From an uncultured Lachnospira sp. (GTDB taxonomy: Bacteria; Bacillota; Clostridia; Lachnospirales; Lachnospiraceae), in NCBI GenBank assembly GCA_910589305.1, contig CAJUTV010000007.1, forward strand, positions 5,242 through 69,241: 64,000 nt of DNA, in the 5' to 3' direction. Numbering within the stretch: the first letter of the stretch is position 1; every line of letters starts with the position of its first letter. Positions 1 to 9,863 of this stretch are shown here, one piece after another. A program made the translations under genes and the position numbers. The notes below the pieces were generated by a model, which did not search any database, had not been told where the DNA came from, and saw nothing but the letters and a program-made list of their open reading frames with translations.

Positions 1-1041
1 TAATAAATCATAAACTTCTATTCCTGCTAATCCTATATCTCTTGTATGAACAGATAATTTTGTTCTATCAAAATCATAAACAAAATTTTTATCAACTAAT
101 TCATTACCAAACGCATAATAACCACCTAGTTTATTAATTTCTTCTCTGGCATACTCTGCATAATCTATCATTTTATTAGAATATTCTTTTCCATTTAAAC
201 TCATATTTTTTCTAGCTATATCCAAAGAAGACAATAATAAATAAGAACCACTTGTTGTCTGCGTCAAATTAATAATCTGTCTAACATAATCTGCATTTAC
301 TGTATTTCTTGTCAATAAGATAGAACTCTGTGTCAAAGAACCACCTGTTTTGTGCATACTGATAGCTGTCATATCTGCCCCTGCTGCCATAGCAGATATT
401 GGCAACCTATCATTAAAATAAAAATGGGTTCCATGCGCCTCATCTGCTAATACCAACATACCATACTCATGTGCTATTTTAACGATACTTTTTATATCTG
501 AACATATCCCATAATATGTAGGATTATTAATAAGAATCGCTTTGGCATCAGGGTTTTCTTTTATTGTTTTTTCAATATCACTTACAGACATTCCTAATGG
601 AATGCCCAATCTTTTATTTACACCTGGATTCACATAAACAGGTATGGAACCATTAACCACCAACGCATTAATAGCACTTCTATGCACATTTCTGGGCATT
701 ATAATCTTATCTCCTGCAACTGCAACGGACATAATCATAGCTTGTACTGCTGCTGTGGTACCATTTACAATAAAAAATGCTTCATCAGCGCCAAATGCTT
801 CTGCTGCCAAACGCTGTGCATCTTTAATAACAGACACTGGATGACATAAATTATCCAAAGGTTTCATTGAATTCATATCCAACTTAACACAATCTGTACC
901 CAAAAATTCTTTTAACTCTTTATTTCCACGACCTCCCTTGTGGCCTGGTACATCAAAATGTGCCAATCTATTAAGACGCTGTTGTTCCAACGCTCTATGA
1001 ATCGGCGTATCAAACTGTGACAGTGTTCTTGTTTCTTCCAA
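1..1041 (-). CDS. Orn/Lys/Arg decarboxylase family PLP enzyme (3' part missing)
   Basis: A fold-type I PLP enzyme of the arginine/lysine/ornithine decarboxylase group, open to the window's left edge (347 codons seen). The N-terminus carries FDVPGHKGG, typical of the group, then an ADEAHGTHF segment (PLP-contacting Asp) and SMHKTGGSLTQSS around base 345, whose Lys should form the Schiff base. No ATG lies between the upstream in-frame stop and the conserved region; TTG at 1041 behind AAAGGACGG is the best start. The C-terminal wing domain is outside the window, so substrate cannot be told. It is the last visible gene of a minus-strand run after cvpA. Confidence 0.85.
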   Translation of the reverse strand, partial: MEETRTLSQFDTPIHRALEQQRLNRLAHFDVPGHKGGRGNKELKEFLGTDCVKLDMNSMKPLDNLCHPVSVIKDAQRLAAEAFGADEAFFIVNGTTAAVQAMIMSVAVAGDKIIMPRNVHRSAINALVVNGSIPVYVNPGVNKRLGIPLGMSVSDIEKTIKENPDAKAILINNPTYYGICSDIKSIVKIAHEYGMLVLADEAHGTHFYFNDRLPISAMAAGADMTAISMHKTGGSLTQSSILLTRNTVNADYVRQIINLTQTTSGSYLLLSSLDIARKNMSLNGKEYSNKMIDYAEYAREEINKLGGYYAFGNELVDKNFVYDFDRTKLSVHTRDIGLAGIEVYDLL

Positions 1042-1233
1042 CTCAAAAATCCGTCCTTTATCATTTATTCCCGTAAATCATCAGTCAAAAGAAAAATCAT
1101 AACATTTGTATCAATATCTCTTTTAACTTCCACGAGGTTGAAATACCTCAAAATTAATATGAAAGTATTTCACTGTCACTCAATTTTAAAACTTTTTGCA
1201 TTATATTTCAACTATATAATTTTACGTAAATTT

Positions 1234-2016
1234 TTACACTCTAAATAATGTACTCATAATTAAGTTATGGTCATAAATAAATGATAATAATCCATTGCTT
1301 CCAATGTCTGCCAATGCACTTGCTGCCCAATCAAATCTGCTACATGCTGTTACCAGAGCAAAAAGCAGCCATACTACTATCAATCCTTCTGCTATACCTA
1401 ACAATAATCCCATTAATTTATTTACATCTTTTAAAACAGGGATTTTCTCAATTACTTTCGTTACTATAAACAATATTCTTACAGTCAAAAAAACAATTAC
1501 AAAAACAATTACATATACAATTGCATTTAATGCCAAAGAAGCTAATCGAGCTGATATAATAGCCGCTAAAATATCACTTATTGAATTTATATCTGCAATC
1601 TGCAATATACTATCAGGAATCATAATCTCTTCAGCTTTTTGTGCAATACTATCAGGAAACTGCATTTTATCAACTATAAGTTCCATATATTTTGAAACTG
1701 TATCACCATACTCATTTATTTTAGTTAAATCTATATCATTTACGTTTAATGACTCTTCTTGAACAATATTATCATCTATCACATTTTTAAAAGAATCACT
1801 GTCAATAATCAGCTCAAAAATAGACTTATTTAATTTATCATAAACTTGTGTATGATTTCTAACAAAATTGCTTATCATTGGTGTTAAAAAAACACATGCG
1901 ATTATCGTTACAAGCATTGCAGCCAGTGACATTACAATTTTAATTAGACCTTTATGCCACCCCACTAAAGCAAATAGTGCCAAAATCATAATGACAATTA
2001 TCAACATTATATTCAT
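1234..2016 (-). CDS. CvpA family membrane protein
   Basis: Predicted integral membrane protein of 260 residues. The N-terminus begins with a hydrophobic helix followed by LVGWHKGLIK, the hallmark of CvpA-type proteins, then a second helix, a polar loop of about 100 residues, and two or three further hydrophobic segments towards the C-terminus. Upstream in-frame codons exist, but ATG at 2016 is preceded by GGAG at a good distance and starts right at the first helix. CvpA is linked to colicin V production in E. coli; in Firmicutes its role is uncertain. It is followed by the decarboxylase and preceded by a DUF5711-like gene. Confidence 0.8.
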   Translation of the reverse strand: MNIMLIIVIMILALFALVGWHKGLIKIVMSLAAMLVTIIACVFLTPMISNFVRNHTQVYDKLNKSIFELIIDSDSFKNVIDDNIVQEESLNVNDIDLTKINEYGDTVSKYMELIVDKMQFPDSIAQKAEEIMIPDSILQIADINSISDILAAIISARLASLALNAIVYVIVFVIVFLTVRILFIVTKVIEKIPVLKDVNKLMGLLLGIAEGLIVVWLLFALVTACSRFDWAASALADIGSNGLLSFIYDHNLIMSTLFRV

Positions 2017-2270
2017 ATGTATTCTCCATTCCTTATTATCCAAATCATCTATGACTAAAAGCCATACCATTTTTAAGATAATTTTTCAATTGCTTTATTT
2101 AAGAAGTTTCAGCAGTTTAAATAGTATTATTAAAATTATTTCTTCAATCTGCACACCAATTTTTCTATATGCTTATTATTTGCAGCAATCCATTCTACAC
2201 CAAAGCTTTGTATATTTTTAATATAATTTATCAATTATTATTTTATGCAAAATTATAACATGATATCATA

Positions 2271-3509
2271 TTATTTCAAACGAATATTTTGTATATATTT
2301 TGAATTAACACATATATAATTTCCTCTGCTATTATGTGTCAAAATTTTATCTATTGGCAAATTCATTTGTATATCAGCCAATACTTTACCGCTAAAATTC
2401 ATCAAACATAATGTAGAACTTGTATTCATTACAATTGTTTTGTTATCTAAAACAATATTCTCATACTGTGTATTAAATGATACCTTACTTACCATTTTGC
2501 CATTTGTATCATAAACTGCTAATTTATATATATCTCCTGTATCTGAGTTATCAAGAAGAAGTCCAATGTATTTATCACTAAAAATCACTTTTTGAATCTC
2601 ATTTTCTATGGTTATCTCCTTAACTAAATTGGGATATTCATTAATATTATAAATACTGATAATATTTTCACCAATTGCTATAGCAGTTGTATTACCATAA
2701 AATTTTACATCGCCAACAATGGTATCATTATAATGATTAAATCCACCAACAATTCTTTGTGTTTCATTTTGTCCCACATCAGAAAAATTATAAAATACTA
2801 CATTTGTCTTGATTTTTTCTCCACTAACATACAAATAGGATGCTATCAACTTTGTTCCATCATCTGAAATGCTAATATCAATCGGATACCCATCTCCAGA
2901 AAGAGATGTTTTAACACTATAGATTTTATCATTATTATAATTATATAAATTGATATAATTGGCATCATTATCTTCAAGCACAGCCGCAACAACACCTTGT
3001 TTAGCTACTTCAATCTGTGAAATGGTCATTGATGTGTCAACATTTCCTAATGCCCCTGCTTTATTAAACACATAAATGCTGCTGCCATTAATATCACCAA
3101 CTGCAACAATTTCTCCACATGTTTTTATCTGCGGCTTTTGCATAGAATAAGTCTTGTCCCAAATAACCTCTCCATTCCTATTATGATAAGCTATACCATC
3201 ATTGCTATATCGAATATATCCATCACCATAAACAGCATACTCCGCAGTTTCACTATCATCTCTATTTACAGAAGAAAGAACAGAATATGTTGAATATGTA
3301 ATTCCATCCATAATATAATATAATATAATAACCGAAACAATTAAGATACCTGCTATCAATAATGCCATAAATGCCATTCTTTTTCTATGATTATTTAGTT
3401 TTTTCTTAAAGTCTTCATTTTCACCAGCATTATTATTTGTGGGAAATCTCACCACTTTTGCACTGCTATCTCCTGTGAATCTCGACTTGCCTGATATAAT
3501 ATCAGCCAT
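2271..3509 (-). CDS. DUF5711-like single-pass membrane protein, probable beta-propeller
   Basis: 412 residues. A polar cytoplasmic N-terminus of about 45 residues is followed by one hydrophobic helix (residues ~46-68) and a long extracellular part with repeated strands of the kind AYGDGYIRYSNDG, VAVGDINGSSIYVFN and ISISDDGTKLIASY, suggesting a WD/PQQ-like propeller. The pattern matches the DUF5711 proteins common in Lachnospiraceae; function unknown. ATG at 3509 follows GAGGTGG at the right spacing and is preferred over an upstream in-frame codon. It lies between the LysM protein and cvpA, which suggests a cell-envelope role. Confidence 0.7.
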   Translation of the reverse strand: MADIISGKSRFTGDSSAKVVRFPTNNNAGENEDFKKKLNNHRKRMAFMALLIAGILIVSVIILYYIMDGITYSTYSVLSSVNRDDSETAEYAVYGDGYIRYSNDGIAYHNRNGEVIWDKTYSMQKPQIKTCGEIVAVGDINGSSIYVFNKAGALGNVDTSMTISQIEVAKQGVVAAVLEDNDANYINLYNYNNDKIYSVKTSLSGDGYPIDISISDDGTKLIASYLYVSGEKIKTNVVFYNFSDVGQNETQRIVGGFNHYNDTIVGDVKFYGNTTAIAIGENIISIYNINEYPNLVKEITIENEIQKVIFSDKYIGLLLDNSDTGDIYKLAVYDTNGKMVSKVSFNTQYENIVLDNKTIVMNTSSTLCLMNFSGKVLADIQMNLPIDKILTHNSRGNYICVNSKYIQNIRLK

Positions 3510-3605
3510 GAATGCCACCTCATCTAAATTAAAAAGCACTTAACTTTTTATATAGAAATTAAATATCTATATTCTATTGTAATTATACATAAATAATAAA
3601 AATAT

Positions 3606-4823
3606 TCAAGGAAGTTTTATTACTTGACCAATATATAATTTATTTATATCGTCTATATTATTATAATCTGCTACAACTTGTACTTTATCAATATTTCCAT
3701 AATATGATTTACAAATACTTATAATAGTGTCACCTTTTTTAACAACATATGACTGTGGTTCTGTTAATGACACTACGCTTGTCTGCTTTGTCTCATCATT
3801 ATTTTTAGTTGGTTCAGTGGGTTTTGTATTTTGTGTAGGCTTTGTAGTTTCTGTTTTTTGTGAAGTTTCAGATTGATTTGTACTGTCTGTTAACTTGGCA
3901 GTTTCAGATTGATTTGCATTACTAGGTGCAATAGAAGCTGTTGGAGTTGTTTTTTCAGATGTATTTGATTTTGTTTCATATACAACATCTACAGGAACGA
4001 TACCATCAGACATAACAGGTTGTGTTCCCTTATTATTTAAATTGGATACTTGTTGAACAATTGTTGAAAGTGAATTATCTAATTTTTCCATTCTTTCATA
4101 ATTTTGTACTAGATTAAATCCTATTACAACAATTGAAGCCATCGCAATAATACCAAAAAAATATGATGTGAAATTCCCTTTTCTTTTATACCGCATATTT
4201 TCTTTTTCTTGAATAATTGCCCGAATTGATTTTACAACATCATTGTCTTTGGGGTTTTCTATTGATTTCCTCTCCCCTGTTTCAAGCATATATTCCTGCA
4301 TTTCGTAGTTTCTTTCATAAAAACATACATATCCGCTTTGTTTTTTTAGCCTGTCCTTTTCGTAAAGAAAAAAATTCATACTTCTTTCTTTATTATCAAC
4401 AAGACATAATGTTTTTGTTCCGCTTAAAAAATTATTTTTATGAATTTTTGTAAGTTGTTTTATTTGCTCATTTGTTACCTCTGGCATTGCTGCAAACCAA
4501 CCAACTATATGAAGTCCTGGAAAGAATTGGTCTATGTCCTGATATATACCTGCCCATATTTCATCATTAAAATGTATTTCACCTGTAAATCTTGCTTTAA
4601 TTACACCTTTTATAAATATGCAGCTTTCACTTTTATTTCGCATATTTTCTCCAAGTAAAATTCCCGCTTGATTTTTGTCAGGTTTCTGGTGTGCAACAGA
4701 ATTAATATATGTATATGCGTAATCTTCGATGTATATTTTTTTGTCAGAATCAACATCGCCAATTTGTTTAATATTCTTTGGCAACTTTATCTCTGACAAC
4801 TCTCTGTTACCAGCATTACTCAT
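3606..4823 (-). CDS. Membrane-anchored LysM protein with an MPN/JAMM-like N-terminal domain
   Basis: 405 residues. Residues ~30-155 read like an MPN (JAMM) fold: AGILLG strand, then LHIVGWFAAMP at 105-114, the position where JAMM proteases have VGWYHSHP. The metal-binding His residues are absent, as in inactive MPN proteins such as Rpn8 and eIF3f. Then follow a transmembrane helix (~218-240), a Ser/Thr/Pro/Lys-rich linker (~270-355) and a C-terminal LysM (SYVVKKGDTIISI at ~358 to the end) that should bind peptidoglycan. ATG at 4823 sits behind AAAGGTGG. The MPN assignment rests on motif reading only; the LysM and membrane segment are clear. Confidence 0.75.
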   Translation of the reverse strand: MSNAGNRELSEIKLPKNIKQIGDVDSDKKIYIEDYAYTYINSVAHQKPDKNQAGILLGENMRNKSESCIFIKGVIKARFTGEIHFNDEIWAGIYQDIDQFFPGLHIVGWFAAMPEVTNEQIKQLTKIHKNNFLSGTKTLCLVDNKERSMNFFLYEKDRLKKQSGYVCFYERNYEMQEYMLETGERKSIENPKDNDVVKSIRAIIQEKENMRYKRKGNFTSYFFGIIAMASIVVIGFNLVQNYERMEKLDNSLSTIVQQVSNLNNKGTQPVMSDGIVPVDVVYETKSNTSEKTTPTASIAPSNANQSETAKLTDSTNQSETSQKTETTKPTQNTKPTEPTKNNDETKQTSVVSLTEPQSYVVKKGDTIISICKSYYGNIDKVQVVADYNNIDDINKLYIGQVIKLP

Positions 4824-4991
4824 GTCACATTTCCACCTTTCCAAAAGTATTCATTGGGGATAATAACACTTATAATTCAAAAATAATGGCGGAATTTGTC
4901 ACAAATTACATAAAAGTTAAAAAAATTTTATTTTTTCATAAACAAAACTTTTACTCCTTACAAATAATGTACTTTTTATGTATTTTTACAT

Positions 4992-5027
4992 ATATAAAAC
5001 AAACGCCTCTGAAGTATTACAGAGGCG
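4992..5027 (-). terminator. Intrinsic terminator downstream of the coiled-coil membrane gene
   Basis: Perfect 8-bp stem (CGCCTCTG / CAGAGGCG at 5004-5011 and 5020-5027) with an 8-nt loop. On the minus strand it is followed by TTTGTTTTATAT, and it lies about 70 bases after the stop codon of the gene at 5101. Confidence 0.8.
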
Positions 5028-5100
5028 CATAAACAACAGATACCATATTATATGTTCTTTTTTCACTTAACAAATATATCTTGTCTTGTAATGCCATAAA

Positions 5101-6192
5101 CTAATGTGTTTCTCTGTACATAGCAATTGCATTGGCTATAGTCTTAGCTTTTGTTGTTTTCATAATCGTTGCCAACTCTTTCAACTTTTCCACATTCATA
5201 AATTCTTTTCCCAGATATGCTTCATAGTTTGTAGATATATATGCTCTTTGTTCCTTAATAAGTGAATCTAACTTTTCCATATCTGAATCTGTTTTTGCCA
5301 AATCATCTCTTATGGCATCAATACTGCTTTTATATCGATTTTGTATATCCATAATAATATCTTGTTTTGTAAAAGATTCAAACTCTTTTAAAGCAACTGT
5401 TTTTTTATTTTCTATATCAGAAATACTTTGATTGATTTCTTTTATTTTGCTATCATAGCTATCTAAACCATACATATCCTCATTTTTATCTGATTTAATT
5501 CCATTTTCAATCCTTTTAATTTTTTTGCCATTGCTTTTGATGTCCGACTTTAAATCTCTAACTTGAACAATGCTATCAATATGTGGAATTACCACTTTTG
5601 AATAGATGAATCTGCTTAAAAATGAGTGAATTACAATCAATACAAAATAATATATAACATAGACAAACTTTGGTATTCCTTCAATAAAACATAAAGCACC
5701 TGGAATGACTGCATAAAAAACAGCTAATAAAACAAAATATAAAAGTCCATCTATCAATCCATCACTGCAAAAAATTGAAAAAAACAATCGTTTGCTACAA
5801 AAAGCAGGTATTCCTTCATTTCTGTACAAATTTTTTATTTTATTTTTTAAGGCTTCATTATCATCTCTTAGCGCAACCGTTTCCTTATCAATTCTTTTGC
5901 GAACTCCTGCAATTTTAGCCTTATCTCGCTGACTTTGCACTTCTTTAAGCTTCTTTTGCTCTTCTAATATAGATTTATTGTAGCCTTCACTTACAGAATC
6001 TATGCCTTCCTTTAGCTTTGCAGCAATTTCATTTTTTATGTCCTTTTCGGCAGCTTCAATATTATTTGAAAGTTCTCTTGACATATCGGAAAGCCGCCCT
6101 CGTTTTGCTACTGCACTACTATGTTCATTAATATTTGCAATTATTTCCTCAAGCACAACAATGTCGCCTTCAAGTATATTTTGCTCTGCCAT
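5101..6192 (-). CDS. Coiled-coil membrane protein of unknown function
   Basis: Not recognised as a named family. 363 residues: a long charged heptad-like region (~40-125), a pair of hydrophobic helices (~142-190) giving a membrane hairpin, then a second long coiled coil (~205-315) and a short C-terminal helix. No enzyme motif is visible. ATG at 6192 has AGGAG upstream with a long gap of 13 nt. It lies 16 bases after the hydratase gene, probably in one transcript, and ends at a clear terminator. A scaffold or membrane-shaping role is only a guess. Confidence 0.6.
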   Translation of the reverse strand: MAEQNILEGDIVVLEEIIANINEHSSAVAKRGRLSDMSRELSNNIEAAEKDIKNEIAAKLKEGIDSVSEGYNKSILEEQKKLKEVQSQRDKAKIAGVRKRIDKETVALRDDNEALKNKIKNLYRNEGIPAFCSKRLFFSIFCSDGLIDGLLYFVLLAVFYAVIPGALCFIEGIPKFVYVIYYFVLIVIHSFLSRFIYSKVVIPHIDSIVQVRDLKSDIKSNGKKIKRIENGIKSDKNEDMYGLDSYDSKIKEINQSISDIENKKTVALKEFESFTKQDIIMDIQNRYKSSIDAIRDDLAKTDSDMEKLDSLIKEQRAYISTNYEAYLGKEFMNVEKLKELATIMKTTKAKTIANAIAMYRETH

Positions 6193-6208
6193 ATTTCTCT
6201 TATTACTC

Positions 6209-8500
6209 CTAATTATTCTTGTAGAAGTTAATCAGACAGCCATCAAGAATTATTTTTCTCTCGTCGTCTGTAAGTTCATCCATCTTCAACTCAATTTCTT
6301 TCATATCTTTATTGACAACATAAGCCTTCATTTTAAGTTGTTTATCCTGAATCATCTTTTTAATATTTGGTATAAAAATATAATCGCCATTTTCAAATGG
6401 AAGGTCTCCCTTATCAATAATAAATGGAAGCATACCCCAATTAATCAAATTAGAACGATATCTTTTTGTAGCATATTCATGTGCAATATTTGCCCAGCCG
6501 CCAAGTACTTTTTGACAAGATGCTGCCTGCTCACGCGCTGAACCATCACCTGGTTTTACAGCAAATATGGTACTTCCTATACCAACATTTTCTTTTGAAA
6601 TTTCATATGTTTCTTTAATTTTATTCATGATATCACGGAGCTCTGGGAGTGCTTCTTTCATACATTCTCCTGCTTCTCTTGCCTTTTCTGCTTTTTGTAC
6701 TTCCTTAGCTCGTCCAACATAAGCAGGGTCTTTTCTTGATAAAGCAAATTCTGCAAGCCCTAATGGATTTGAACGATATGAAGAAGTTTCACCCGATGGA
6801 ATCAGCTCATCTGTTGTTGTTACAGGATCATGTATTTCTGACACTACTTTTATAATTAAATTTTCTGGCAATTCTACCATCTGTGGCCAATCTTTAATAT
6901 TTGGTCCAAACTGAATTTCTTGATTGGTATCTGCCACTCCCTTGCTGTCAAACACTCTATTTTCATATATTGATTTATCAAAATGATACGTTGGACCTGT
7001 AAATTCTACATCCATATCTGTTGCCGCTGTAAGATATCCTTTGTTTGCCGCTGTTGCTGCAATCGAACGGGCATCCATCAATGCAACAGATGAAATTTGT
7101 CCTTGCTGCAACTTAGAACCCTCTCTATTAGGGAAATTTCTTGTAGAATGTCGAATTGAAAAAGCATTGTTTGCTGGTGTATCACCTGCTCCAAAACAAG
7201 GACCACAAAATGCAGTCTTAACAATAGCACCTGTGCTAATCAAATCAGCCAATTTTCCATTTTTTGCAAGTTCCATATATATAGGTGTGCTTGCCGGGTA
7301 CACACTTAAGGTAAATTCATCAGAACCAATCGATTTCCCTTTCAGAATATCAGCAGCAGCACATATATTTTCAAAACCACCACCTGCACAACCTGCAATA
7401 ATACCTTGGTCAACATAAAGTTTTCCATCTCTTACTTTATTTGTCAATTTATAGTCAATAGCTCCATCAAGGCTCACCATCGCTTTTTTCTCAACATCAT
7501 GTAATATATCCATAAGATTACTATTAACTTCTTCTATTGTATACGTATTACTTGGGTGAAATGGCATTGCAATCATTGGCTTTATTTTACTTAAATCTAC
7601 ATACACAACACCATCATAATAAGCAACATTACCTGGTTTTAACTCTTTATAACTATCTGTTCTTCCATGAATATCATAAAACTCTTTTATCTTATCATCG
7701 GTCTGCCATATTGATGAAAGACAAGTCGTCTCTGTTGTCATTACATCAATGCCGATTCTAAAATCTGCACTAAGATTAGAAACACCTGGTCCAACAAACT
7801 CCATAACCTTATTTTTCACATAACCATTGCTAAATACAGCACCAATAATTGCCAATGCAACGTCCTGAGGACCAACACCTTTAGCTGGCTCTCCTTTTAG
7901 ATATATAGCAATAACCTCTGGCATATTAATATCATAAGTTTTATTTAAAAGTTGTTTTACAAGTTCTGGACCACCTTCACCCATCGCCATTGTTCCAAGT
8001 GCACCATATCGTGTATGACTGTCTGAGCCTAATATCATCTTACCGCCTTCTGCTAACATCTCTCTAGCATATTGATGAATAACAGCCTGATGCGGAGGAA
8101 CATACACTCCTCCATATTTCTTTGCACAAGTCAAACCAAACATATGGTCATCTTCATTAATCGTGCCTCCTACTGCACATAAGCTGTTATGACAATTTGT
8201 CAAAACATATGGAATAGGGAATTTTTCAAGCCCTGATGCACGTGCTGTCTGAATAATGCCCACAAAAGTAATATCATGTGAAGTCATTTTATCAAACTTA
8301 ATTTTAAGCTTTTCCATATTACCTGATGTATTATGATTTTCAAGTATCTTATATGCAATTGTATTCTTTGCAGCTTCTTCTTTTGTTGGCACTACATCAA
8401 CCTTATTTGCTAACGCTCCCTGAGCTGCTGCTTCCTCAACTACGATATCCATTCCATTAATAAGATATGCGCCGCCTTTACTTAAATCAATATCAACCAT
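6209..8500 (-). CDS. Aconitase-family hydratase (YbhJ-like)
   Basis: 763 residues, the length of an aconitase-type enzyme with fused swivelling domain. Probable 4Fe-4S ligands are Cys371 (GIIAGCAGGG) and the pair Cys432/Cys435 (AFCGPCFGAGD). LGSDSHTRYGALGTMAMGEGG near residue 157 and SIRHSTRNFPNREG near 448 are typical active-site segments. The sequence looks closer to the uncharacterised YbhJ hydratases than to citrate-cycle aconitase AcnA/B or 3-isopropylmalate dehydratase, so the substrate is unknown. Transcribed just after the HIT gene (30-base gap) and before the coiled-coil gene. Confidence 0.8.
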   Translation of the reverse strand: MVDIDLSKGGAYLINGMDIVVEEAAAQGALANKVDVVPTKEEAAKNTIAYKILENHNTSGNMEKLKIKFDKMTSHDITFVGIIQTARASGLEKFPIPYVLTNCHNSLCAVGGTINEDDHMFGLTCAKKYGGVYVPPHQAVIHQYAREMLAEGGKMILGSDSHTRYGALGTMAMGEGGPELVKQLLNKTYDINMPEVIAIYLKGEPAKGVGPQDVALAIIGAVFSNGYVKNKVMEFVGPGVSNLSADFRIGIDVMTTETTCLSSIWQTDDKIKEFYDIHGRTDSYKELKPGNVAYYDGVVYVDLSKIKPMIAMPFHPSNTYTIEEVNSNLMDILHDVEKKAMVSLDGAIDYKLTNKVRDGKLYVDQGIIAGCAGGGFENICAAADILKGKSIGSDEFTLSVYPASTPIYMELAKNGKLADLISTGAIVKTAFCGPCFGAGDTPANNAFSIRHSTRNFPNREGSKLQQGQISSVALMDARSIAATAANKGYLTAATDMDVEFTGPTYHFDKSIYENRVFDSKGVADTNQEIQFGPNIKDWPQMVELPENLIIKVVSEIHDPVTTTDELIPSGETSSYRSNPLGLAEFALSRKDPAYVGRAKEVQKAEKAREAGECMKEALPELRDIMNKIKETYEISKENVGIGSTIFAVKPGDGSAREQAASCQKVLGGWANIAHEYATKRYRSNLINWGMLPFIIDKGDLPFENGDYIFIPNIKKMIQDKQLKMKAYVVNKDMKEIELKMDELTDDERKIILDGCLINFYKNN

Positions 8501-8529
8501 TATTTACCTCATTTCTGTCTAAGACTCTT

Positions 8530-8949
8530 TTACTTTATCTTTTCTGATATTAACACTTTTAATTGCTCTATTGTTTTATCGTCAATTTTTCCAGGCATCC
8601 ACTCCACATGAACATTATCACCTTTATATCTTGGTATAATGTGCATATGAAAATGAAATACTGTCTGACCTGCTGCCTCGCCATTATTTTGAACAATATT
8701 TAATCCATCTATATGTAATGATTCTTTCATTGCCTTTGCAATCTTAACTGCTACTTGAAATATATGTGATGCAGTATTATCATCCAATGAATAAATATTA
8801 TCATAATGTTCTTTTGGCAAAACTAGGACATGTCCTTTTGATGCTGGACTGACATCAAATATAACTTTCACTACATCATCTTCATAAAGATGGTTTGTTG
8901 GTATAATACCATTAGCCAACTTACAGAATATACAATCATCCTTTTTCAT
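8530..8949 (-). CDS. HIT family nucleotide hydrolase
   Basis: 139 residues with the diagnostic triad HFHMH (His99, His101, His103) followed by IIPR, and an N-terminal CIFCK pair that often binds zinc in this family. HIT proteins of the Hint branch hydrolyse purine nucleoside phosphoramidates; this is the likely activity. ATG at 8949 is preferred over an in-frame ATG four codons upstream because GGAGG precedes it at normal spacing, while the upstream ATG overlaps that ribosome-binding site. Confidence 0.9.
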   Translation of the reverse strand: MKKDDCIFCKLANGIIPTNHLYEDDVVKVIFDVSPASKGHVLVLPKEHYDNIYSLDDNTASHIFQVAVKIAKAMKESLHIDGLNIVQNNGEAAGQTVFHFHMHIIPRYKGDNVHVEWMPGKIDDKTIEQLKVLISEKIK

Positions 8950-9080
8950 AAAAGCCTCCATTCTAAATCATTATATTTACAATACTTCAAAACAAGTATA
9001 TACTCTCAAATATAATAACTTAAAAATGGAATGATAGCAATAATAAAGTAATAAATCAAATTAAGAAAGGAACTTTACTA

Positions 9081-9788
9081 ATGACACCAAAAGATTATAA
9101 AACATTGAGTATTGCCTCACATGAAATTATGAATAGACTGTCATTTATAGGAAGTGCATATCAGTACATCAGTGCACGATATCCTGAATCAAAAGAGTTC
9201 AAATTTTGGACTATTATGGGTGATTCTATTGGTGAACTAAACACACTAATGAAACGTACTTCAATATGCAGACATTGTGCATTTCCAGAAAAAAGTACCA
9301 TCTCTTTAAAACAACTCCTTGACAATTTAAAAACAGCTCCAAACACTTGTCTAACAACTTGTCTTCATCCTTTTGATATTGTATGTCACTGTGATAAAGA
9401 TGTTTTAATCAATGTAGATAGCGAACAACTTACCATTGCACTTTGTGAAATTATTATGAATGGCGCTGAAGCTAGCAATTTTGCTACAGTATATATTGAT
9501 GTATCTATCCAAAATAATGATATTTATATTGTTATTTCTAATTCAGGTAATCTCCCCAACATACAATTACCTCAAACAATTAATCAAGATGACAACATAT
9601 ATTATTCTCCTGATGATATTAATATTTTATCAGAAGCATTTTATACAACAAAACCTGAACACTTTGGATTAGGTTTATATATTGCAAACTCTGTTATAAG
9701 CAGACATAATGGCACACTAAACATTAGTCAAGATGATAAAAATACATATGTTCATATTCAACTTCATGCAATTTGTACCCTTACATAA
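9081..9788 (+). CDS. Small soluble histidine-kinase-like protein
   Basis: 235 residues, no membrane segment and no N-terminal sensor domain. A short dimerisation helix pair begins at once with SHEIMNRLSF (His14 as phospho-acceptor candidate), followed by an HATPase_c domain: N-box CEIIMNGAEAS (Asn127), a G1-like ISNSGN in place of the usual DNG (152-157) and a G2 box HFGLGLYIAN (194-203). Six cysteines, including CRHC (63-66), CLTTC (90-94) and CHC (102-104), stand out. It may be a histidine phosphotransferase or a kinase driven by a partner; no response regulator is nearby. AAAGGA upstream supports the start. It is the only plus-strand gene in the first 21 kb. Confidence 0.7.
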   Translation: MTPKDYKTLSIASHEIMNRLSFIGSAYQYISARYPESKEFKFWTIMGDSIGELNTLMKRTSICRHCAFPEKSTISLKQLLDNLKTAPNTCLTTCLHPFDIVCHCDKDVLINVDSEQLTIALCEIIMNGAEASNFATVYIDVSIQNNDIYIVISNSGNLPNIQLPQTINQDDNIYYSPDDINILSEAFYTTKPEHFGLGLYIANSVISRHNGTLNISQDDKNTYVHIQLHAICTLT

Positions 9789-9801
9789 TTTCTTTACTAA
9801 A

Positions 9802-9845
9802 ACAGACAAGTCTAACATTGCTTAACAAATATAAGGCTTGTCTGT
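9802..9845. terminator. Inverted repeat between convergent genes, probable terminator
   Basis: ACAGACAAG (9802-9810) pairs with CTTGTCTGT (9837-9845) across a 26-nt loop, between the convergent kinase gene and the flavodoxin/SCP2 gene. On the minus strand the stem is followed by TTTTAGT, so it best fits the leftward transcript. Confidence 0.5.
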
Positions 9846-9863
9846 TGTCAATCAAAAATAAAT

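Noticed and set aside
6209..8500. Citrate-cycle aconitase (acnA/acnB) or leuCD
   Set aside because: The iron-sulfur ligands are present, but the flanking text fits the YbhJ-like hydratases better, and no citrate-cycle or leucine genes are adjacent.
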